Shown piece by piece: positions 39,001 to 50,744 of a stretch of DNA of 64,000 nucleotides (the stretch's first letter is position 1; every line of letters begins with the position of its first letter). This DNA is from Tomocerus qinae. Lineage: Eukaryota; Arthropoda; Collembola; Entomobryomorpha; Tomoceridae. Below the pieces are notes generated by a model. The model did no database searches. It saw only the letters and a list, made by a program, of their open reading frames with translations, and was not told where the DNA came from. The position numbers were made by a program, and so were the translations under genes. The DNA is taken from the NCBI GenBank assembly GCA_020055645.1, contig CM034548.1:3658001-3722000 (forward strand), written 5' to 3'.

Positions 39001-42000
39001 GTAGAGTCAAGTAATGAATGACTTATACTTAGTTAGTTTCTAGCATCTTATTATATCTTTAATCTTTTTAGTTACTTGCGCAAAACGAGACTACAGATTT
39101 GAAGGTGGTACTGGTGACCCTGTATCTAATACATGCGAGAGCGTTCGACAAACAAATGTCAACTTTTATCCTGTGCATAGTTTTTTTTATTCCTCAAACT
39201 TTTTGTACAATATCAGCACAAACTACGATGAATTCAAAGCAACTCTTAAATATTTTCTTCACCGCTATAGAACTTCAAAATTATTATTGACACGCTTTCT
39301 ATTACTCGGGGTATTTGGGCTCGCAGATAGGTTTTATTTCAAATTCATGCCAAAATGCGTAGGTAAGAGAAAGAAAGTAGGAATTTTATATAGTACCTAC
39401 ACGATTATAAGAACTTTCTCACCTGCTGCGCGGTTTTTGATGGTTTGTTTTAGATGGAATAAGGATTGAGGTATATAAACATAACAAAAATTCTCTCGAG
39501 CTGGGAAATATTTTATTAAAGTGTAGTTAAGGTGTAAGTTTTAATATTAAATACAATTATAGTATAATTATGTCAAATAAAAATCTTGAATCTATAGAAA
39601 AAAGCTTATTTTTCATTTAAAATTGCAAACGAGCAAATATTATGCAGATGCAATGACCGTTGGAGAAATACTTTTCGAAATTGAATTGCTCAAAATACGT
39701 TGGAATAAAAATAAAAAATTTTGTCCATTTTTTGACATGTGGGAATTTTGTTTGGCCACCATCCTGTTATGAACCTTTAAAACGCTTCTCTTAAGCCTAT
39801 TAATAACCTTTCATTAATTTTCATCGAAAAAGATGTTTGATTTATGAGAAGATATGAATTTGGTGGGAAATGGAGAAAAAATATTTCGTGATAGCAGTTA
39901 TTGATCAATTCCAGTTCTATTAAGTGTGGCTTGTTCCAAATCAGGAAAATGAGATTTGTGGGCAGGAGAACTCGAGGACAAATTTTAGCTTTAGTTTTCA
40001 ATTGCTTTTTTGCTTTTCGACCTCTCAATTTTCATGGATTTGGATGAAAATTGAAATACATTAATTGACAATTGCATTCTTTAGCAACAGATATTTTAGT
40101 ACTCTTGAACAGTTCTGAAATAGTGTCACCCGGTAATGGCGACGGACCCTGTACAAGGTTTTCCTTTTTATACTTATGTACTTAAACATTCAGTGAGCAT
40201 TAACGGAGCAGGTTTCTTCGATTTACCTAAAATGGTCTTGTGTAGTAGAAAGAGGTGAGGGCAATAGTGGTTGGTTCATTTATTTATTTTAGTACTTTTA
40301 GTCAGCCATTATAGTCCATTACTTACATTAAATCGGGAACAAGAATAGGCTGCCTACGCAAACACACAAGTCACGGCTAATGCATATTGCAAGTAAATGT
40401 AAAGCTGTCGTGACCTGATCTGTCTGTGCTGAGTGAATACATGACCTCATTCCATAATTCCTGATTATCTCATGATGTCTACTATCTCTACGACTTTTTC
40501 ATTATTCAAGTGTTTATTGAGCCTTTCTTGTACCTATTGTACTGTAAATAAAAGCTCTTTTCTAATCTGAACGTCAAAGAGAAAGTTGACGGGGGAATTG
40601 AAGGTTCTTATCTTTAGCCTCCACTCTTCACTTCCACAAAGCAGATAAGTAAGTCGTAAGAAAGGCGAGCTGCAGACGGAAACCTTGTGTAATCTCCAAA
40701 TGCAAATCTTCATTCTTTTTCCATATCAATAAGCATATTGCTCTGTCTTACCATTCTCTGTAATAGCTAGCCCGTTGTTGGCTTTTAGCGTAATAAAGTT
40801 TTTCTAAACAGCACGCGGCCATTGTTTTGTGATTGAGGAATAGCAACTTTCAATTCTGATGTCTGCATACCATGCCACAATTCTCAATTGCACGCCCAAA
40901 ACAAAAGATGATTGTAATGATATTCATTTCTTAGCAGCCACGGAGTAGTAGCAGTTCTTTGTATATAAATACTAACCAAATGGGCCACTTGCAATTCCTT
41001 GCGTAAGTATTAGACATAAATACCACGAGGGACTGAAGTAAGTGATGCAGATTGCAAACTATATAGTGTCCCTGTACAACTCTATTAGTAATCCTATGAA
41101 ACTGCGCAAGTAGACTCATCCACAAAATACTTAGTCTAGAATTTTTGCATAAGCCAAGAGAAAATGCAAAATGGAGATGCCATTATCTAGTTAATTTTCT
41201 CAAGGAATCTGCAAGTATTATCATAACGGCATGTTGGGTAGGATATAATGCCCAGATAATTGAATTTCCCAACTATACGAGAAAATAAAAAGTTTAAAAT
41301 ATTTCATAAAAATGAATAATGGAAAACTGGCAGTTCCATTAAGATCTCGAGTGTAATTTTATAAGTTGTTTCTACTGAATAGCAAAACTTTGCGGATCTA
41401 CTATAAAATGTAATTGCAGTTAAATGTAATATGTAAAAGGAGAAAGAGGAATCATGTTGGAGCATAATATTATAATATGTGTGTGTATGTAATGTATTTG
41501 TCCATAGTGTAGATAGATAGGGAGTTGTATTTGTACGAGTTGTACGTGTACGTAGGAGATATTCATAAAGATAAGTGCCTTTGTCGCTGATGCGATGTCA
41601 AACAATAAGTTAAGCCTCAGGGCGACAAAAGAAAGACACGCATCGCTGTCGTCATCCTGTCACCTGTAGACTAAATCAGTCAAAACTTTACCCTCAACTT
41701 TTCCATGTCTCTTTCGCGGTTTCCGATAGAAGTTGACAAGAAGGCCTACTCTATGCAATTAAAAAATGGAATAGGATACTGGGCTTAGCTGATATTCTCC
41801 TGCAACCGAGTCTGTGTACACAAGTAGACAAATACCTGAAATTGGGAGCCACAAAGTTGTGTTTTTAACAAAAATCTCCTCCAAAGTAAATACGAAGGAT
41901 TTAATAGAAGCCATTCGATTGCTCCTCTCATTTCACTTGTAAAAATCACATTATCGATCGTGCACATTTCCCATCAATCCTTTCTTTATCCCGGACTCCA

Positions 42001-43896
42001 TACGGCCTATCCCTATAAGGGGCTTGCATTGCACAAGATTTATTTTTATTTGTGTTTCGGAAAAGGGATGACTTGGCTTCCTCGTACTTGGCTTCAGGGG
42101 CGTGGCGTTGTGTTGGAAGATGAGGTGGGAAACGTGGAGAGAGGAAACGATGCTTTCTCTCTGAGTGAAAGTGTCGTCCTAGTAAATGACATACATCGCT
42201 GTGGAAAAATGATGGTAAATAAGTTGACGTCTGTTGAGACTCCAGGACAATATTTGTCTTCCTCACGGCCCACACAACTCAAAGCCATTTTCTTATTGCT
42301 GACAGAAGTGCTCGAGTATCACACGGACAAAGTTTTGAGAGATCAAAGGAAAAGATGAATACCTTTATCCCCATTTACCAGGGACTGTCAAGTCGAGACC
42401 TATATTTTTGTCATGCAGTCACATCTTGGCTACTAAATCCCACTTTACACATTTGTTTCCTACGCCACCCAATTCTATTCTCACGTCTCATTCTCCGTAT
42501 TTCAGAACTAATGCTTCATCTTCTCATCGACCAAGACAACTTTGTTTGCTCGTCATTATCATAACTCTGTATTGTTATCAACTTATTTCATACACAATCC
42601 TCATGACAAATACGGATGTCTCTCCTGTCTACCCTTTTCTGCACTAATAATTTCTTTGAATCGGCCCTTAATACTCTCCACCTTTCTTTACAATTGACGC
42701 TCGCCTCTGCAATTACGTAATCATTTGCTAAAGTGGGCTGCCACTTATGTGACACTTCTTGTTGGTAGACATTATCTTATTTAACTAGCAAATTCTACTC
42801 TGTGCTTAGTCTTATGTAAGACTAAATTAACATAATGTCATACACAGTTAGCAAGAGTAAATTTATGAGAGAAGCTTTCCAAAATTTGTCCTTAACTAGG
42901 TACCCCATAGACTTACTATTATAAAAATCAAGGACATTACACTTTAATTGATTTAGCTAGCAAGGAAATACTCGCCCATAGGTACGATTATAAATCGTAG
43001 CTATCCACGCGAGATAGGTACAAAGGTAATGAATAAAACGTGATGGCTCTCTTTCTCTATTCATTTGTGTTATATTAGAGCCATAGACTCTTTCAAGCAC
43101 TATGCTATTGTTATGGCAGTGAATAAAAGACCTGAAGAAGTGACACCGTGAATCGGAAATTTGCAATTTGTATAATCTTCAGTTTTGTAAATGTCGTCAA
43201 AACAGAATAATGGCGTTAACAATAGACCAAAGTGTAGAAACGTTTCGTGTCTATTAATATAAGTTGAGTCTTTTAAAGACACCAAACGCACTCTAGAGGA
43301 TTGTAATAGCGGTTGATAATTTATAAGATAAAAATTTACAAATAGTTGCTCTATCGCCCTGAATTAGGACAGTCTCTACAATTTCAAGAAGATTAAGTTT
43401 CAACTGCTATCCGACATAGCCCCAGTGCTAGTGAACACATCATTCTACGTTTCCAGTAGTTTATGAAATGTCTTTATTTGAAAGTATCCTTCACTTTTAT
43501 CCATCTTTCTAGAAGATCCTTACACATATTATTTATTCCTAAATGTCAGCTTATGTCATTGTTAATTGACCACTAGAAAATTTAAGTGGATATTTATTTC
43601 AAATGGTGTTTGAATGCTTATCAATTTAAATTCAGTGGAATGATTCACCATGATTGAACCAAGTATTCTATGTATATTTTATATATTAATATTGAAAGTC
43701 CTATTCAAATGCTATACTGTTAAAAATGAGATTTTGTACTATTTTTGGAAATGGCTCAAGAGTCCAGTAGGATGAAATTGAATTACAAGGATATGCGTCC
43801 GCAAAATTTGGGTATCTTGGGAGAATATATTCAATTTTTATATAAGCACTAACTGTCGTTGTGGCGATAGATCCATATCATGACCTTTTAGTAAGA

Positions 43897-46040
43897 TGTA
43901 AGGCATGGGTAAATCCAGCTAGCCGAATCCGAAGGTCCAGCTAGCCGAAGCCGAAGGTCCAGCTAGCCGAAGCCGAAGGTCCAGCTAGCCGAAGCCGAAG
44001 GATAACATCCGAAGCCGAAGGTCCAGGTAGCCGAAGCCGAAGGTACAGCTAGCCGAATCCGAAGGTCCAGGTAGCCGAAGCCGAAGGTACCAGCTAGCCG
44101 AAGCCGAAGAATGTACCAGGTAGCCGAAGTTCCGAAGGTCCAGCTAGCCGAAATCAGAAGGTCCAGCTTGCCGAAGCCGAAGTACCAGCTAGCCGACTCG
44201 AAGGTCCCGCTACCCGAAGCCGAAGGGATAAGTGAATCTACCCGAAGCCGAAGGTCCCGCTACCCGAAGCCGAAGGAATAAGTGAATCTACCCGAAGCCG
44301 AAGGCCCAGCTACCCGAAGCCGAAGGTCCCGCTACCCGAAGCCGAAGGTCCCGCTACCCGAAGCCGAAGGTCCCGCTACCCGAAGCCGAAGGTCCAGCTA
44401 CCCGAAGCCGAAGGTCCAGCTACCCGAAGCCGAAGGTCCCGCTACCCGAAGCCGAAGGTCCCGCTACCCGAAGTCGAAGGTCCAGCTACCCGAAGCCGAA
44501 GGTCCAGCTACCCGAAGCCGAAGGTCCAGCTACCCGAAGCCGAAGGTCCAGCTACCCGAAGCCGAAGGTTCAGCTACCCGAAGCCGAAGTACCAGCTACC
44601 CGAAGCCGAAGTACCAGCTACCCGAAGCCGAAGTACCAGCTACCCGAAGCCGACAGAATAGATCTATCTTCCTGAAGCCGAAGCGGAAATACCAGCTACC
44701 CGAACCCGAAGGTCCAGCTAGCCGAAGCCGAAGGTACCAGCTAGCCGAAATCAGAAGGTCAAGCTAGCCGAAGCCGAAGGTACCAGCTAGCCGAAATCAG
44801 AAGGTCAAGCTAGTCAATCTGTGAGCATGTTCCTCCAACCCTGGGTAATAATAGATTTAAAAAGAAGTTTTTTTGCAAATGTCAACGCAGAGTATCCCAC
44901 AAAAACTTTAAACTCTAAAGTTGTAGGCAATAATCTCAGATAACTGAAACTTGTGGCCCAATCTGCATTGATTTTAAGAAAACTGACTTTTAAAATTCCA
45001 CCTTTTAAAAATTTGAAATTCAAAAAGTGTTATTCAATAATCTGGAACAGTCAATAATTACGTTGTATAATTTCCAATCTAGTTTAGGAGATTTAATGAC
45101 TGCAAAAATGGTAACTTTAAACCCCAATTAAAGGGTGTTATCTAATTTTCAAATATAAATAATGTACAGATTTTCGGTAAAATGTGGAAATTATGTTACT
45201 GCAGTTTTTTTATGACTATTGAAAGGGCGAATCTAACAAAGCCTAGTCGCCTTATTCAGCCGAGCTAAAAATGAATACATAGTAGTTTGGTACGTAATAG
45301 ATTAAGTACTTGATGCAGTTTAGTTTTATGTATCCTTTGGGCAGCTGGTACTTCGGCTAGCTGGACCTTCGGCTTCGGGTAGCTGGACCTTCGGCTTCGG
45401 GTAGCGGGACCTTCGGCTTCGGGTAGCGGGACCTTCGGCTTCGGGTAGCGGGACCTTCGGCTTCGGGTAGCGGGACCTTCGGCTTCGGGTAGCGGGACCC
45501 TCGGCTTTGGGTGTCATCCTTCGGCTTCGGGTAGCGGGACCTTCGGCTTCGGGTAGCTGGACCCTCGGCTTTGGGTGTCATCCTTCGGCTTCGGGTAGCG
45601 GGACCTTCGGCTTCGGGTAGCTGGACCTTCTGCTTTGGGTGTCATCCTTCGGCTTCGGGTAGCGGGACCTTCGGCTTCGGGTAGCTGGACCTTCTGATTT
45701 CGGGTAGCGGGACCTTCGAGTCGGCTAGCTGGTACTTCGGCTTCGGCTAGCTGGACCTTCTGATTTCGGCTAGCTGGACCTTCGGAGCTTCGGCTACCTG
45801 GTACATTCTTCGGCTTCGGCTAGCTGGTACCTTCGGCTTCGGCTATCTGGACCTTCGGATTCGGCTAGCTGGACCTTCGGCTTCGGCTACCTGGACCTTC
45901 GGCTTCGGGTGTCATCCTTCGGCTTCGGCTACCTGGACCTTCGGCTTCGGGTGTCATCCTTCGGCTTCGGCTAGCTGGACCTTCGGCTTCGGCTAGCTGG
46001 ACCTTCGGATTCGGCTAGCTGGATTTACCCTGTAAGGCAT
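43897..46040. mobile_element. Large foldback-like transposon with 22-bp repeat arms and 10-bp TSD
   Basis: The element proper is 43907-46030, flanked by exact direct repeats TGTAAGGCAT (43897-43906 and 46031-46040). Both ends begin GGGTAAATCCAGCTAGCC read inward, and about the first 70 bp match perfectly. The left arm (43911-44815) and right arm (45343-46028) are opposed tandem arrays of a 22-bp unit containing GAAGCCGAAGGTCC followed by AGCTAGCC or CGCTACCC. A spacer of about 530 bp separates them. Because 22 is not divisible by 3, the arrays read as 22-residue repeats in open frames (44282-44767 on +; 45326-45581 on -), which are by-products rather than genes. The layout matches Drosophila Foldback elements. 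The perfect ends and TSD suggest a recent insertion. No transposase was seen in the spacer. Confidence 0.85.
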
Positions 46041-49029
46041 TAGGTAAATAACATTCTATGATCTCTTTCCAGGATTTATGATCCCCATTCCCTGTCCAGG
46101 AAATATTGTAGTCGTAGGCACGCAACGTCCGCAAATTGGTTCAAGAAATTGCGATTTCCTTAAAGACAAAAGATGTTAAACAAATAAACAAATCCCTTTT
46201 CCAGAGATTTTACTATAGGTTATCTTGAGAGCAAAGACCTGTTCATTTAAATACTACAAAGTGGTTCTTGTATCTAATAGTAGGGAATGATTTTATCTGA
46301 GTTGTTATAACATTATGGTTTATTTTGTCAGTGCAATTTCCCCTTGAGACTGGAAAGAATTAGGTGTACAAATTTTCCATTATAGAAAAGATGAGAATTT
46401 TAACCGGCAATATCCCTGCGGCATTCAGAAGTTTTGGCAATTTTAGTTTTTGAAGAAGGTATAAGAACGGTAAAATGAGCTTATGGCTTCGGAAGTGTCA
46501 AGCTTTAAATGCTTTAATACCTCTTGGTCTGAAGCGGATGTAAATGCTATGTACATCTTGTAAATTTTGGCTAATTATTTCAGATTTGCAGTAGTGGTAG
46601 CGGCGTTTAAAGGTTTACTCAGGGTGCCCTATATATCTATAGGATGCTATTAGTAAAATGTAAATATGTGTATAATGAGGGGGAAGTGGAGAAGAGTAAA
46701 GATATGGAAACTGGAAATGGTATCCGAGACGGCTTCCTAATGTTGATATGCCATCGATTTTCTTTCTTTTGCGTCACTTGCAAGACTGGGTTTCGCATTT
46801 CCATTTCTCCAGCTTCTTCAATTTACTATCTCAATTCCTTTTCCGTGGAATACAACATCGCATTGCCTCAATTCATTCCACATCGTTCTCCAGCCAGTCG
46901 TCCAGTCCATCCAGCCAACCTCCAGTTGGAGACACGGGGGAAAATGCCATGAATATCAACTAACTACACATTTCGACTAGCTAAGTAATTCAGGACCCCA
47001 TCACACTCGCACACCGCCATTGACAGCCAAAAGCGAATTATTTGTGGATGTCTGGTCAATGGCGACTTGCCTTTTTCAAATCCCATTGAGCACGGCGACA
47101 GCGACTGTCTAGGCTTTCCTCGGCTTTAACTTTAAATTGAGTGTGAGAAACATGAACAACAGAGTCCCTATGAGATCAAATGAACTCGTCTCACTTTTCT
47201 CCTGATGGCTTTCTATAGTAAATGACTTACATGCTCGGCCTGAATTTATTTATTTAGTTGGATGGATGCCGCATTAACCCGTTCAAGCTACAGGTTACTA
47301 ACAAAACACACTCCCGACCAATGCATTTTAAATTGATTTCAATACTACTGACATCTATTGATCTACTATCAATATAAAGGTTGGCTTAATTGTTTAAATA
47401 GTAGCATTTTCCCTAATTTGCTCTCCCTCCTCTTGCAGTCAATGTTTTGTTTGTAAGTCACCGTGTAACTTTGGCTAACGCGCATGAAATATGAATCTCA
47501 ATTCCCAAGTCTCTTTCTAGATGATTTGATACTTCAAAATATAATTTACTGTTGTATTTGCATGAAGCTCGTGGAATTCGTTCGAAACTTTTTGATAAAT
47601 TGCTTGACTATTGCGGCTTGGGAACTGGCCTCTATAAACACATTCGATTCATCGTGCCTTGGCCTTTTCCGATTCTCCTGAGTGAATTACTTGCACGTGT
47701 CGACAGAGTCCGATATACTGTAGAAAAAGAGTTGAGACAATTGACGGAATTGAATTAATGGAGAAACAACGGGAAATCTATCGTGCCTATCGTTGTGCCC
47801 CGGTAAACTAATCGAAGACTGACAAGGTTTCAGGAGTTGACTTCAATTCTGTCCAAGGTGACATTTCTATCTACTTATCTATGTTTCTATCAAGGAAAAG
47901 TTGCATTATTACATATGTTTATAATTTGTAAGATAGTTACATGTCATGTTTAAAATGGGACGATCATTAATTTGGTTTAATCATCAAAGCCTGTTTGAGA
48001 TGAAATCTTTGGGAATGGGAAAGAAGGGTTTTCGGAACCCTGTTTAGGTATTGTGACACAGCCAGCAGCGGTGAGGAAGAGAGGAAGGAAGGCGATCACT
48101 TAATTGCTTGATACCACCTACGACGTCAATAGTCAATTCAGTATACACACTTGTCCATTAAACTCTGGAAATGCCATCAACTGACGCTGGGACTGACCAT
48201 GACAGGCGACGACAGAGATGCAAGTCAAGTGACGAGCGAGCAAGGCTATTCCCACCACGCAAACGTCATTGTCTTTTCTGCCACTGACTTCCCTGCCCTT
48301 TCGTTGTCAGACTCCCGAGACAAGGCTCTCCCGAATGTATTGACTCACATTCATGTACTTACCCGTCCTCTCTTTACTTTGCATACATACATACATACCT
48401 GGATAAAGCAGCTTTTCTGTATCGCTAATCCCTTCTCCTTCTGTCGGATCTGTCGTTCAATCATTATAATCCCCAGTCTCTAAAAAAGCTTAGTTTCTAG
48501 AGCAAAAGAAAGATTCTCGAATTCTAAAGCAAGCCCAAAAATCCGAATTCTAAAGCCCGCAGTTAATAGTGCGCTTTGCTACAATAGAGATAGCATTTCA
48601 AATCCTGTATGCTAAATGGATGTCTATATACTTATCTGTGAGATGTATACCAAAGTAGTATGTATAATATTCCGATCGCATTTGGTAAGTAGATAGAGCT
48701 AGGCTAATTGGGAACCGTGACAAGCCGGAGAGAACCTCAGCTAGGACCTTAGCTAGGACTTTAGGATGGAAGCACTAATTGGATACATAGAAGTAGGCTT
48801 TTGTAATTACTTTAATGATGCCATAGCAAGAGGTTAACAGAAGCATAGCACGTCGTAATCTCCGCGGCTCTGCTCTTCGTCTCGGTCATACCACAACAAG
48901 GCTGAGGAACTAAGGGCATCGCAAGACCCGACAGTTGGATAATTTCAATTTGCAGGTACAAAACAAACGGCTCACTCACCAACATACACACACAGCCTAA
49001 GTAACTATATCCTATATCCCTAAATAAAG

Positions 49030-49293
49030 GTTTAATTCATAGTTTCGAGTGGGAAATGAAAGAAGTTGGACATTTCCCATTTCCCAGTGGGAAAAGTGGG
49101 AAACAAAAAGGCCAAGTGGGTGGGAAAATGGGAAATAGAAAAATCTAGTGGGAAATAGACCCTAATTCAGCAAGATGGCGACACCCATTTCCCACTATTT
49201 CCCACTATTTCCCATTTCCCAAATTGGTGGGAATTCCCAGTGTCCAAGCAAAATTTGCTGGGAAATGGGAATATCCGAAACTATGGTTTAATT
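49030..49293. mobile_element. hAT-like MITE with GGGAAA inverted arrays and 8-bp TSD
   Basis: The element is 49038-49285 (248 bp), flanked by exact 8-bp repeats GTTTAATT at 49030-49037 and 49286-49293. Both ends read CATAGTTTCG inward. The left half carries GTGGGAAATG-type motifs and the right half the inverted ATTTCCCAC motifs, several of each. An 8-bp duplication is typical of hAT elements. It is non-autonomous, with no ORF. Confidence 0.8.
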
Positions 49294-50540
49294 TATTCCA
49301 CTCGATTGAATAGGCACTGAGATCTGTACAGTGTACTCTACCTACATCATCCGAACAAAGAAATGACATCTGGACTGTATTTCAAGGTCTACAAATTGGC
49401 TTTTAGCAAATGAACCATTTATTTCATCCACTACATCCATGTCGTCGTCTTCGTTTATTGAATCTAGTTCTGGACCAGGTCACTGTTCGTCGGGTACATT
49501 GAGAAAGATGAAATCACGAGAAGGTGTGTAATATGAGACGATCATATTATTATTTATGCCAGGCTACAGGGGACTTCTCTGCTATCCTGCTTCAAGTAGG
49601 TAGCAGAAGGAGGGAGCTAAAAACCCATCAATATGGAAATTCCTTAACAGTGATATCTACATAACAAATCACATTTAATATACGGAATCTATCCTTTATC
49701 GAATAAAGTGCTTGGGGAGCAAGCAAAGCAACTCTACACTGAAATTTCGAAAATTAATTTATGCAAAGGTGTCAAATACCCGAAGCATAATGTCCGCATC
49801 AGTTGCATCGTGCTTGCAAGAATTACAAGTAATATGTAGATAGAATATGATATTTGCAGAGCAATGAGTAGAGTGATGATCTGATACAGATGACTAAGCC
49901 ATTTGCATCAATTGATAATATCATAATGCCAACAGTCGTTCTAGGAAGGATTACTGCACTGATCATCACATGTAAGTGTCGAAAGCGACAAGATGTCAAT
50001 TAACTCTTCTGCCTGCCAGCTTGATTTCTTATTTAATTGATGTCATGGAAGGAAATAGATATTATAGATACAAACCTATAAATCAGGCTGGATGGAAGCC
50101 ATTAAAATACAATCATTCATAGTTAATATCCTTCAAGTATATAAAACAGAAATAGTAGAATTGAGATTATTCTTTAAAGGTATCTAATGATTCATTTCTA
50201 ATGTCTCTGGCCTAGAGTTCCACTTTCTTATTTGTCAGCAACAAAACGGTGCTTCTTGAGGCATTAATTATTAAAACCCTGTTATTTCTGTTTCCTAAAT
50301 GGCATTCAATTACTTATCAGATATTCTATTCTCCAAAGTTTGCTTATCAACAAGGATATATGACCCAGCATTTTACGAATCAGTGTCCAATCTGTCTACG
50401 ACCTTTCATATTTAACCAACAAATTCACAACCAATTCTTTTTCAAATCAATGTAAACAAAGCTAAAGCAAACCATAAAGAGGAGATGAACTTCTCTGAGC
50501 AAAAAGGTAGCACTCATACTCTCAACATAAAAAGCATTAC

Positions 50541-50744
50541 CTTTCTAACTTTGAAGGATGGAGAACTCGGCCCACTGCAGATTTGTCCGTTTGCAGCGCT
50601 GAGAGAGACGGAGTGTCCACGACATCCTCGAAAGCAACCGTTTCTTCCGAAGTGGCCATTTGATTCTGAATGTCTGGGTCGTATTCAACTCCAGCTCCGC
50701 TATCAATTTCTTCCATCTCAAAGCTTTTCCCCGAAATATTCTTA
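50541..50744 (-). CDS. Candidate first coding exon of the TP53I11-like gene
   Basis: The minus-strand exon lies between an acceptor with a T-rich tract (TTGTGTTCTTTAG, exon from 50744) and a donor GTAATG at 50540-50539. An ATG at 50716-50714 opens MEEIDSGAGVEYDP..., an acidic, non-repetitive 58-residue segment ending in phase 2. That phase is exactly what the exon starting at 31861 needs. Alternatively it belongs to an unrelated gene or is chance; no homology was recognised. The assignment rests on frame, splice sites and lack of other neighbours. Confidence 0.35.

Larger units (their letters stand above)
31862..50540. other. Long non-coding stretch, possibly one large TP53I11-like intron
   Basis: Over 18 kb I found no exon with recognisable homology on either strand. 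If exon 50541-50744 belongs to the TP53I11-like gene, all of this is its first coding intron. Recognisable contents are the 40-bp palindrome (38961-39000), the large foldback-like element (43907-46030), the GGGAAA element (49038-49285) and simple repeats such as ATAATAATAATAATAATA near 34835 and CATACATACATA near 48380. Confidence 0.45.

Noticed and set aside
41960..42358. Overlapping open frames on both strands around 42 kb
   Set aside because: Several frames are open at once because stops are locally scarce. None shows motifs, splice logic or a neighbour.
44282..44767. A 161-residue open frame with 22-residue repeats (EAEGPATRSRRS...)
   Set aside because: It is the tandem 22-bp transposon arm read through. 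The same peptide repeats appear on the opposite strand of the other arm (45326-45581), so it is not a gene.
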